From: Saprospiraceae bacterium
Lineage (GTDB): Bacteria > Bacteroidota > Bacteroidia > Chitinophagales > Saprospiraceae
Length of the DNA stretch: 64,000 nucleotides
Direction: 5' to 3'
Assembly: GCA_029251525.1 (NCBI GenBank)
Contig: JAQXDE010000014.1
Span: 1-64,000, forward strand
The position numbers were made by a program, and so were the translations under genes. Positions 1 to 10,300 of the stretch are shown here, piece by piece; the stretch's first letter is position 1, and every line of letters begins with the position of its first letter. The notes beneath the pieces were generated by a model. That model searched no databases. It worked only from the letters and a program-made list of their open reading frames with translations, and was not told the origin of the DNA.

Positions 1-745
1 TTTCTTCCTCTTCGGGGGTGTTCCAAATACCAGAATCTAGCACCTTGCCATTTCTATCTCCCTTCTCTTTTTTCTGGAGTGTTTTAGCACGCGTTGAATC
101 AGCTTTTTTCTCGAGCCCAGAGTCATTACTAACATCTTCTTTGCCTTTGAGCTGGAGTGCTTTTTGCCCCATCAAATCTGCTTCTTTTTCGAGCCCATAA
201 TCGTCATTCACATTTATCTCACCTTTCATTTGCATGGTAGGCTTTACGCGTCCTTGCTTCTGTTGCACTACATGCCATGCTTCGTGCGGCAAGTGTTTTT
301 CTTGACCTGGACCTAAATGAATATTTGTGCCCTGTGCATAAGCATGGGCTTGTAGTTGCGCTGGTTTATCAGAATTTCGATGGACCTGAACATCATCCAA
401 AGACATTCCGGAAAGATTTTCCATCCCAGATTTTAAATTATCGGGTAAACCTGTGTTGTTTTCTTTCTTTTGAATAGGTTGAAATCTCCCCTGTAAAAGT
501 TCTTCCTCTTCTATTGCCATTTTTTGAATAGGTTGAGTGGAAGGATTAACCGTCGCTACCTTAAATTGAGCTGTTTGTTTAGTCTGTGGACTATTGTTAG
601 CCATTTCCTGTAATTTCTGCTGAGCCACAGCCTCTGGTCTATTATCTACAAATTGAAAAGTAGACTCACCACCACTTTGTATCTGAAATTCACCTCTAGT
701 AAATATTTGCTTTTTATTCACCTGTGCTTTGTCGACGTAAGCCAT
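1..745 (-). CDS. DUF4157 (eCIS-core) domain protein, 5' part only
   Basis: The first 248 residues are present and the gene runs off the left edge. The ATG at 745-743 is the only good start; the reading frame stays open to base 2. Residues 154-158 read HEAWH, followed by VVQQKQGR. This is the hallmark HExxH-containing core of DUF4157, preceded by the usual 'GMSLDDVQVHRNSDKPAQL' and 'AYAQGTNIHLGPG' segments. The N-terminal 90 residues are Gln-rich and low-complexity. After the core come two related segments of the type 'N-D-D/S-x-GLEKEAD-x-x-x-x-KALQ-KxK'. DUF4157 proteins are often encoded near, or carried by, extracellular contractile injection systems, and many are toxins or toxin carriers with variable C-termini. 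Here the C-terminus, and therefore any activity, lies outside the window. The family call is firm; a link to an injection system is inference. Confidence 0.85.
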   Translation of the reverse strand, partial: MAYVDKAQVNKKQIFTRGEFQIQSGGESTFQFVDNRPEAVAQQKLQEMANNSPQTKQTAQFKVATVNPSTQPIQKMAIEEEELLQGRFQPIQKKENNTGLPDNLKSGMENLSGMSLDDVQVHRNSDKPAQLQAHAYAQGTNIHLGPGQEKHLPHEAWHVVQQKQGRVKPTMQMKGEINVNDDYGLEKEADLMGQKALQLKGKEDVSNDSGLEKKADSTRAKTLQKKEKGDRNGKVLDSGIWNTPEEEE

Positions 746-1533
746 ATGTTACTTTTTAATTTTTTTTAGCTACTACCTAAATTAAGGGTTTTTTATCTAA
801 AAAGCTCAAAAATTATTCCCTTTTGAGTTACTGACAAGAATAAATCTCTGTTTAATTAATAAGTTTAACCTCCAAATTTTAATGCTCAAAATATTTTAAA
901 CAAACTTCTTTTATTCCTATTTAACTCATTTAATTTAATTTTTCAAAATCTCAATCTTCGGATTATATCCCTTTAAAATAAGCTCAAACTAACTTTTCTC
1001 CTGAGTTAGATTACCGACATCTACAAATATTCGTCATCTTTCATTTATAATCCCATGTTATCTTTCTAATTTCTTTTCCATCATTCTAATTATTACATCG
1101 GTTAATCTATTACCCTTGATTTTTTCAATTGCTCTAATTATTACAACTTTTTTATTAATTGTGATCTTTTTAATTCTTTTAAAGACCAACTATACCTTAG
1201 AGTACTGCAAAAAGTTAACGACAGAATGCTTCTTGATAAATTGTCCACACTTTAATGCTGCAAAAAGATTACCCGGAAATGGAACAGATAAACCAACTGA
1301 TGTTTCTTGAAAACGTTTTTAATTTTTTATTAGAAGATAGTGTACTTACCAAAAAATTAAAATAATTGGAAGGCCAAAGAATGATGCTTCATTACAAAAA
1401 AAATAACAAAATAACGCCGTGGTAAGATTATTCTAATTCTTATGTATTCAGTGTTAAAGAAAAAATCATTCCTTGCTTTTATTTTTTAGTACTTAAAAAA
1501 AACAAAAACCCAAAAACTTTAAGAATATGAAAC
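746..1533. other. Intergenic region without a supported gene
   Basis: About 790 bases of AT-rich DNA lie between the DUF4157 gene and the terminator of the symporter gene. A 64-codon frame at 1116-1310 opens with TTG, starts with a hydrophobic run and has no recognisable family, so I do not call it. The first 100 bases should hold the promoter of the leftward DUF4157 gene, but I cannot place it confidently. Confidence 0.5.
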
Positions 1534-1574
1534 AAAAAAGGCACTTTCCAAATTAATGAAAAGTGCCTTTTTTT
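1534..1574 (-). terminator. Rho-independent terminator after the AGCS symporter
   Basis: A perfect 8-bp stem, GGCACTTT (1540-1547) with AAAGTGCC (1560-1567), is flanked by A6 on the left and T7 on the right. In the leftward direction it ends in a T-run 19 bases past the symporter stop codon. The flanks would let it work in both directions. Confidence 0.8.
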
Positions 1575-1592
1575 ATTTATTGGAGTAAAATT

Positions 1593-3191
1593 TTAACCTT
1601 TATTTACTGCATCCATGTACCTATTAAGTTCCTCTTTAACTTTTGGTAAAAGTAAGAAGACACCAATTAAGTTTGGAATTGCCATTGCAAAAATCATTGA
1701 ATCTGAGAAATCAGTAACGGCACCTAAGCTTGCTGCTGCACCAACTACTACAAACAAACAGAAAAGTACTTTGTACACATATTCGTTTACTTTACTCCGC
1801 CCAAATAAATACAACCAAGATTGTAATCCATAATAAGACCAAGAAATCATCGTAGAGAATGCAAACAATACCACTGCTATGGTCAATACATATGGGAACC
1901 ATGGGATTACACTTGCAAATGCTGCCGAAGTCAAATCAACTCCTCCTAATCCTTCTGCTCCTGTATGAAATCCAGTGATAATAATTACCAAAGCAGTAAT
2001 TGTACAAACAACAACGGTATCAATGAACGGTTCTAAAAGTGCAACAATACCTTCACTTGCAGCATACTTTGTTTTTACTGCTGAGTGAGCAATCGCAGCA
2101 GAACCAACACCTGCTTCATTTGAAAAGGCTGCCCTTCTAAACCCTTGAATCAACACACCTATAAATCCACCAGTAACTCCTGCACCTGTAAATGCTCCGT
2201 CAAATATCATCCCGAATGCAGCTGGTAACTGACCAATACTCATTACAATTACAACCAAAGCAGCCAATAAATAAATTCCCACCATAAACGGAACTACTTT
2301 TTCTGTTACACTGGCAATCCTTTTGATTCCTCCCAGAATAACAATAGCTACAAATACAGCCATCACTAAACCAAATACTACTCCTGCACTTCCACCTGTT
2401 GCTCCAATCATACTATTAAATTGAGCTGCCGCTTGATTAGCTTGAAACATATTTCCTCCACCAAAAGAACCTCCAATACACATTACGGCAAAGAATACAG
2501 CTAAGAATTTCCCTAATCCTGCCATCCCTCTTTCTTTCAAACCTTTAGAGAGGTAGTACATTGGACCACCGTAAACAGTACCATCTGGCCCAACGTCACG
2601 ATATTTCACTCCTAGTGTGCATTCTGCAAACTTGGAAGACATTCCCATTAATCCTGCCACAATCATCCAAAATGTAGCACCAGGTCCACCAACTGTAATC
2701 GCAATTGCAACACCTGAAATATTTCCTAATCCAACTGTACCCGAAAGTGCGGCTGTCAATGCTTGGAAGTGACTCACCTCACCTTCTTCTGCTTCATCTT
2801 TGATCGTATCGATAATATCTCCATCTACTACGTTTACATTTAACTTCTCATTTGGATCTGGGGTATGAGAATCTATATCATCATATTTTCCTCTAACAAC
2901 ATTTATAGCCATTGGAAATTTCATGATATTTATAAACTTGAAATAAATAGTAAAAATCGTTGCTGCTCCTAATAATAAAATAATGACGTAAGGCATTGAT
3001 CCACCTGTGTTCGCCATATCCGAATATACCCATGGATAAAAAACAATATTGAAGATAAATTCTGTAGCTGGAGTAACTGCATCATTAATTATTTCATCCC
3101 AACCTCTCTCGGCAGTTTCAGCAGTTTCTTGGGCAAATGTTAGAATCGGAATTAAAACACTTGCCAATAATAAAAGTAATCTTTTTTTCAT
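1593..3191 (-). CDS. Alanine/glycine:cation symporter family (AGCS) protein
   Basis: This is a 532-residue inner-membrane transporter of the AGCS family (AlsT/DagA type), which couples uptake of alanine or glycine to Na+ or H+. I start it at the ATG at 3191-3189: it opens with MKKRLLLLL and a cleavable-looking signal (…PILTFAQ), while the longer frame begins with a TTG 16 codons upstream. A loop region of about 35 residues precedes the first core helix ([16 protein letters not shown]). Family signatures are visible: [12 protein letters not shown], the [12 protein letters not shown] segment, and [20 protein letters not shown]. At least ten hydrophobic segments follow. An N-terminal extension with a signal peptide is common in Bacteroidota members. 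The exact substrate cannot be told from sequence. It stands alone, with its own terminator downstream. Confidence 0.92.
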   Translation of the reverse strand: MKKRLLLLLASVLIPILTFAQETAETAERGWDEIINDAVTPATEFIFNIVFYPWVYSDMANTGGSMPYVIILLLGAATIFTIYFKFINIMKFPMAINVVRGKYDDIDSHTPDPNEKLNVNVVDGDIIDTIKDEAEEGEVSHFQALTAALSGTVGLGNISGVAIAITVGGPGATFWMIVAGLMGMSSKFAECTLGVKYRDVGPDGTVYGGPMYYLSKGLKERGMAGLGKFLAVFFAVMCIGGSFGGGNMFQANQAAAQFNSMIGATGGSAGVVFGLVMAVFVAIVILGGIKRIASVTEKVVPFMVGIYLLAALVVIVMSIGQLPAAFGMIFDGAFTGAGVTGGFIGVLIQGFRRAAFSNEAGVGSAAIAHSAVKTKYAASEGIVALLEPFIDTVVVCTITALVIIITGFHTGAEGLGGVDLTSAAFASVIPWFPYVLTIAVVLFAFSTMISWSYYGLQSWLYLFGRSKVNEYVYKVLFCLFVVVGAAASLGAVTDFSDSMIFAMAIPNLIGVFLLLPKVKEELNRYMDAVNKG

Positions 3192-3654
3192 ATGAATATA
3201 AAATTTGGTTAAACGTTGTGTAGAAAATACACATTTCAATAAATGACGATTTTATTATTTGGTTTTACGGCATCTATTGTTTTTTGTAAAAAAATAAACA
3301 ATATTTGAATCTTTAAATTCAGCACGTTAAAGTAGCATCTTATTTTTAGTTATCAAAAAAATGATTAATAATTGTTAGCTTATCAACTATTAAACTATTG
3401 ATTATGAACGCTTTATATTTTCAAAAAAGGTTTTCACAGGTTCCTCCCTCCAAAAATTAATATTTTTTCTCTTTCCTCCAATATTCTCTTAATCAAATTA
3501 TTAATCAAAATGTAATGATAAAACTGTAAAACAAAACGTTATGAACAATCTTCCGTCATATCTTCTCTGTTATTACCATAGTCCATAATTATTCTTTTCG
3601 TTACTCGATATATGCAAATGTAAGTTGGTTGATTTTAAATTTAGCAAACCATAT

Positions 3655-4249
3655 GGTGAAGGAAATAACTCACCATTATGAATAATTTTACAAAGGTGAA
3701 TTCTTTCGAGGATCTTTTGAAGGCATTGAAGTGATGGAATATAATGACGTAAGTTTTTAAATGGACAATTGGTCAGATGAAAAAAGGTAGAAGTAATTTA
3801 CACTTTCCTAGGATGACATAATTATTCAGGTGATTTTGAAAATAATTTGACGAATGGTTTTAGAAAAATTAAATTAATGACTAGCGAAATTTATTAGAGG
3901 GGACTGGAAAAATGGAGAATTACAAGATGATTGAATATTGATATATTCCAAGGTGAAATGAGGTGTTTTGAAGCCTGGAATTATTTTTACATATTATTAC
4001 TCAAACAGACCCTAAATATTCAGCATCGCCATTTGAAAAATTATCTTTGGTTTTATTTGATTTCGCAATGGAAATCCAGGCAATTAAATATTATGATTTG
4101 ATAGAAAAACAATTAGACTTTGCTTATCTGATTGATTCTTTAGCCAATAAAAATCAATACCTAGAGATGATGATTAAATTGACTGCCAAAATTAATTCGG
4201 AGCGAATGAATAAAATTTTAGGGAAAACAAGTGTTTTGTTTCGCTTCTA
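3655..4249 (+). pseudogene. Probable decayed protein-coding gene, unidentified
   Basis: Coding-like peptide stretches appear in succession in different rightward frames, broken by stops. One reads YKGEFFRGSFEGIEVMEYNDV near 3690-3750. Another, SGDFENNL, lies near 3828. The longest open piece, about 4000-4249, contains PKYSASPFEKLSLVLFDFAM and then a helical stretch rich in Lys, Glu and Leu. That last part is open for about 80 codons but has no ATG start near its beginning. I do not recognise the family. The pattern fits an old gene with several frameshifts rather than a functional one. Confidence 0.35.
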
Positions 4250-4327
4250 AAAATGAAGGTGATTTTTTTTTCAGAAAGCGACAACCTTGATTGATTATCG
4301 ATTTTTTGTTTCAATATATTTTTTACT

Positions 4328-4363
4328 AAAAAACGGTTGCCGAATTATTCCGACAACCGTTTC
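4328..4363 (-). terminator. Terminator of the giant T9SS cargo gene
   Basis: AAACGGTTG (4331-4339) pairs with CAACCGTTT (4354-4362), with a short inner CG/CG extension. In the leftward direction it ends in a T-run, 28 bases past the stop codon of the 2487-residue protein. Confidence 0.75.
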
Positions 4364-4390
4364 ATTTGTAAATTAAACTTTTTAAAAAAA

Positions 4391-7300
4391 CTAATCTGTA
4401 AGTTTAAATACTCGCTCAACATCTTTCCTGTAGTTATTATATCTTACCCATACCAAATAAGTACCTGCTGGATAATCCCCTAAACTAACTTTATAAGTGC
4501 TAAAACCCTCTGAAACTGATTGGGTATGAATTATTCTACCTGTTAAATCAACTACCTCTATGGTGGCATCATTTTTCAATTCTGTTAAGAATTCAATATA
4601 AATATCATCAATAATTGGATTTGGATATACATTGATATCTCTTGATCCATGATCAAAAATAACTACTTCTACTTCAGAGTAAAAAACTTGACCACTAGCA
4701 TCCACATATTTAATTCGGTAATAGTTTACACCATAATAGGGATCTGCGTCTAGAGCAAAGTAACTATTGGTCTGTTGAGCACTTCCATTAGCATTTCTCA
4801 CCTCGTATGTTTGGAACTCATCCCCATTCTTAGCGTGCTCCAAGAAAAATCGACTGTCATTTACCTCGTATTGAGTCGTCCAATTAATCAATACTTCTGT
4901 TCCACTTGGTTCAGGTTCTACAGAAAAGCTTGTGAAAACAAAACCATTAAAGCAATTAGTTACTTCAAACTCATAAGTAGTTGAAATTGAACATCCCATA
5001 TTTTCAACTGTCAAAGTAACAGTTTTTATTCCTGCAGAACTATAAATAAGGTCGTATACATTTCTTTGTGTTGAATTTTGAGGTAAAGCTCCTATTCCAA
5101 AATCCCAAAAATAAGTCGCTGTTGCACCAGCGTGAGCTGCATGAAAACTAGTTGAATCACTCGAGCATAGACTAGTTGGAGCTTGAACTATTTCAGCACT
5201 TGGTAAAGGAGTTACCAAAATTGAAATAATATTACTTTCTCCTGTATAATATAAACATCCCATCCTCCTTGCACACCGAACAAAATAAGTATTCGTATTA
5301 ATCTGTCCTGGTTGATAGTATTCATTTGTTGCTCCCTGAATAATTGTCCAAGTAGGATCTATATTTGAAAATGGACTTCCTGTAGTATTAGTCAACCAGA
5401 CATATTCCAAATCTCCGGTTCCTCCAGTTGGATAAATACTATTATTCAATAAATCTGGAATTTCTCCCTCACAGATTGTTTGAGTTTCGCCAATTGCTCC
5501 ACCCGTATTAACATTGTCACATTCGGGGTGAACACCTACATCAAAACTTAAATCGTCCATTTGTCCAGTTACAATTGTAAATGTTGAAGTTCGTCCAGTT
5601 AATGGACTAGCATCACTATCCACTTCATCATCGATTCCATAGTTAGGCGATGTAATTATATAATCATTTGGTAAACTACTTAATACAAATTCAATTTGAT
5701 ATGTTCCTCCTCCTACATTTTCAAATAGGTAATATCCTGAACTCATTAAAAAAGGATTATTAGAAGTAGTTTCTGTAGCAATAATCTCATCATCTAATGT
5801 TCCGAAAGTACCATCTTGACCACTTGTCAATAAGTTTACTGTCACATTATTGAAACCTAACTCGTCGGAATCTTGAATACCATCTCGGTCAGTATCAAAC
5901 CAAACATAATCTCCAATATTCACTTCTCCATTTAATGATGATGCAGTAATCTCCACTTCAGCTACTTCAAAACATCCATTATCATCAATCACAGTTACAG
6001 TATAATTTCCTACCGATAACCCTGAAGCAGTTTGAGTCATTTGACCATTACTCCAAATATATTGATAAGGGATTGATCCCCCCGTTGCTGTTACTGTTGC
6101 CAAACCATCATTTCCAATTGGAGTTACCATTGTTGAAACTGTTACCGATTGCAATTCTGGAGGAGAAATAATTTGAATAGTTTGAGTTTCAAAACATCCA
6201 TTTCCATCAGTCACTGTTACTGTATAGATTCCAGCCTCAAGGTTGATTATTGTTGCGTTGGACTCACCATTACTCCATAAGTAGGTGTAAGAAGGTTGTC
6301 CACCAATTACATTTGCTGTAGCTATCCCATCTGTATTTTGATTACAACTAACATCAGTTTTATCAATCGAAACTGCTAAATCAGAACTTGAAATTATTAC
6401 AACTTCATCTTCAATTGTGCATCCATTATTATCTGTTACAATGACAGTGTAGGTTCCCACATCTAAATTATTAATCGTTGATGTTGTTTCACCATTTGAC
6501 CAAAAATATTGGTATGGCATCATTCCCCCTACAATATTTGCTGTTGCTGAACCTGATCCACTTGGACAACCACTATCATCAGAAAGTATACTTAAAGTTA
6601 GTTCTTGAGGCTGATTAACACTTGCAGCGGTTGAAACTGTACATCCATTTGCATCAGTGATTGTAACATTATAAAAACCTGCTGTTAAGTTCGTTGGATT
6701 AGATGTATTTCCAATTCCACCTGTCCAATCATATGTGAAAGGAGCTAAACCATTTAACATAGTAACATTAATACTCCCATCATTTCCGCCAAAACAATTT
6801 AACATGGTAGCTGATATATCAGATTCCAATGAACCGGATCCTAAAATTTCTATAAAAAGATTTGCAACACATCCAACACCGGCTGTAACCGTAACTTCGT
6901 AAATACCTGGGGCAAGATTAGATTGATCCTCGATATTACCGACTCCATTAGACCAAACAAATGAAATTGGCAAAACTCCATTTAAAACTGTCAAATCAAT
7001 ACTACCATTATTTTCACCACAATAAGCATCAGTATGAGTTTCTACAACATTTAATTCCTCCAGAACCTCAATTAATTGAGTTTCTGAAACTTTGTTATCA
7101 CAATTATCTGTTGCTGTCCAAATTCTTTCTATGGTATAAGAACAACCACTTCCTAATTGGTTTTCTTCAAATGTAATTTCAACATCCATATCACAATTAT
7201 CGGTTCCAATTAAAACTGGAGGAGTTGGGATAGTCTGTCCTTGAGTCAAATCAATAGTCAAATTATTAGGTACATCAATAAGCATCGGTTCTATTACATC

Positions 7301-10300
7301 TTGAACAATGATAGTTTGAACAGACTCAGTTGTGTTTCCACAATTATCTGTTGCTGTCCATACTCTAGTTAAGGTATAAGAATTAGAGCAAGTTCCTTGA
7401 GTATTAATTTCATAAAATGAAATTAATACATCTGGATCGCAATTATCTGTTGCAATTGGTTGAGTTGGTGTGGGTATATTATTACAATCGATTGTCAAGT
7501 CAGTTGGAATACCCTCTAAAATAGGTGATTGTGTATCTTTAACAGTAATATACTGAGAGTCAGAAATAGTATTTCCACAACTATCAGTCGCTGTCCATGT
7601 TCTTGTAATTAAATATCCACAAGCTAATGGAGTTTCGAATTCTGATAAAACTGCAATTACATTAAAATCACAATTATCAGTTACTTCAACATACGGCGCA
7701 CTAGGAATTGAAGAACATTCTACAGTAATATTTGAAGGAACACCAATCAATGTAGGATTTGTATCATCCACTATTGTAATATTTTGTGACTCTGAAGCCA
7801 TATTACCACAATCATCTGTTGCTGTCCATGTCCTAATGATTAAATATCCACATGCTAATGGAGATGTCAATTCTGAATAATCAATAGAAATATTTACTGA
7901 ACAGTTATCTGTTACCGTAATATTTCCAGCAACTAAAGGAATACTATCACAACTTGCAATTTCATCAGCAGGTATTCCTATTAAAATTGGGGCTTCAATA
8001 TCATCCACAATAATAGTTTGAGAATCATTAGTTTCATTTCCACAATTATCCGTGGCTGTCCATGATCTAATTATGATAGTTGAATTTGGACAAGTGCCAG
8101 GATAATAAGTTTCTGAGAAACTTATTATCACGTCCATATCACAGTTATCTATCGCAGTTGGATTAGCTTGATCTGGAACATTATTGCACTCAACTACAAT
8201 ATCATCAGGTACTCCTATTAATACAGGACTATATATATCTCCAACCGTAACTAACTGAGTTGCAGAAGTTTCATTTCCACAATTATCTGTTGCCTTCCAT
8301 GTTCTTTTTAAAACATATGAACCATCACAATCACCATAAATCAATTCCTCCTGATATTGAATAACAACATTGATATCACAATTATCCGTCGCAATTATAG
8401 ATCCAGCAGCTGGTGCACTAGGAACATTATTACAATCTACCTGAATATCAACTGGTACTCCAATCAATATTGGAGGTGTTACATCTGAAACTGTAATATT
8501 TTGAGTTACTACTGTAATATTTTCGCAGTTATCTGTTGCCGTCCAAATACGTTTAATGGTATAGGAATCAATACAACTTCCTGGATAAATTATTTCACTA
8601 AATGTTAAATCAACATTTGTATCACAATTATCTGAGACTATAATTGTTCCTGCAGCTTGAGCAGATGGTATATCATCGCACTCGACATCAACATCAGCTA
8701 GCACACCAGAAATAATTGGCTTTGTGGTATCTTCTACTATAATCTCTTGGATTCCCTCCACGGTATTACCACAATTATCTGTTGCTATCCAAATTCTTGT
8801 TATGGTATAATTACCAATACAAGCTCCAGGAGTGATATTTTCCTGAAATAAAATATCAACATCAGTGTCACAATTGTCATTTGCAATTGGAATAGCTGGT
8901 AAAGGAATCGCACTACATTCAATCGTTACATTTGCTGGAATTCCTATCAATACTGGATCTTGAGTATCTACAACTGATATATATTGAGAATCAGAAACTG
9001 AATTACCACAATTATCTGTTGCTGTCCATGTTCGTATTATGGTATAATTATCAATGCAAAATCCAGGCGTATAAGTTTCAACAAAATCTAGAGTTGCATT
9101 TGGATCACAATTATCAAGTACTCCAACATTTAAATCAATAGGTGGAATATTCCCACATTCAGTTTGAATATCAGCAGGAATTTCCCAAAGTGAGGGTGCT
9201 TCTGAATCTGTTACTATTACTTCCTGAGTTGCAGTAGATTTGTTTCCACAAGCATCTGTTGCCGTCCATGTTCTAATAATTAAATAACCACAATTCAGAG
9301 GAGTTTCAACTTCTGTCAAAATGGCTACAACATCATAATCACAGTTATCTATTGCTCCTACATATGGTGCTTCAGGAATTGAAGAACATTCAACTTCTGT
9401 ATTAGCAGGAACATCAATTAATGTTGGTGGGGTATTATCCTCTACTGCTATGTTTTGCGAAACTGATTCTGTATTTCCGCAGTCATCAGTGGCTATCCAT
9501 GTTCGAATGATAGTATATGCATTTATACAAGCTCCGGGTACATTTGTTTCTATAAAATCAATCGTAACATTTGTTGAACAATTATCAGTTACAGTTATGT
9601 TAGCAGCTACCGAAGTAATATTATCGCATTCTGCTGTTACATCAGCAGGCACTCCTATTAAGACTGGGGCCTCATTATCCTGAACAGTTATTGTTTGCAC
9701 GACAGAGCTTTGATTGCCACAAGCATCTGTTGCTGTCCATGTTCTGGTAATCACTTTTGTGAACCCGCAATTATTAACAACCGTTTCAGACTCTGATATT
9801 ACCACTGATCCACATGTATCTGATCCTGTGGCTATTCCTGTATTCGAAGAGGATTCATCTTCTGTGCATTCTATTGTTACATCTGCCGGTGCTGTTATCG
9901 TTGGTACAAAGGTATCCTGAACAGTTATTGTTTGTACTGCAGAGTTTTGGTTTCCACAAGTACCCGTTGCTGTCCATGTTCTGGTAATCACTTTTGTATT
10001 ACCGCAATTATCAAAAACAGTATCAGACTCCGTTATAACTACTGATCCACATGTATCTGATCCTGTGGCTATTCCTGTGTTCGAAGAGGATTCATCTTCT
10101 GTGCACTCTATTGTTATATCAGCGGGTAGATTGGAAAATATTGGAATACCACATCCTTCAACTATTTTGACGACGCAGTTACTAGGAATCCATCCTTGAG
10201 GATCTCCAACACCATTTTCTTCACATAGTTCTCTCCTTGCTAATCTCACATACCAAGTTGTTTCAGTTATGGATGGTGGATTATAGGTTAGTCCAGTTGC

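Noticed and set aside
1116-1310. 64-codon frame with a hydrophobic N-terminus
   Set aside because: TTG start, no family, and the C-terminal part has no coding-like features I trust.
9450-9920. Rightward open frames of 68-77 codons inside the giant cargo gene
   Set aside because: They are antisense to a repeat-rich coding region and mirror its codon pattern; no independent start context or composition supports them.
7050-10130. Regularly recurring near-identical DNA words about every 240 bases (for example CCACAATTATCTGTTGCTGT), resembling a direct-repeat array
   Set aside because: They encode the conserved ATDNCGN core of the HYR-like modules of one protein and are not CRISPR or satellite repeats.
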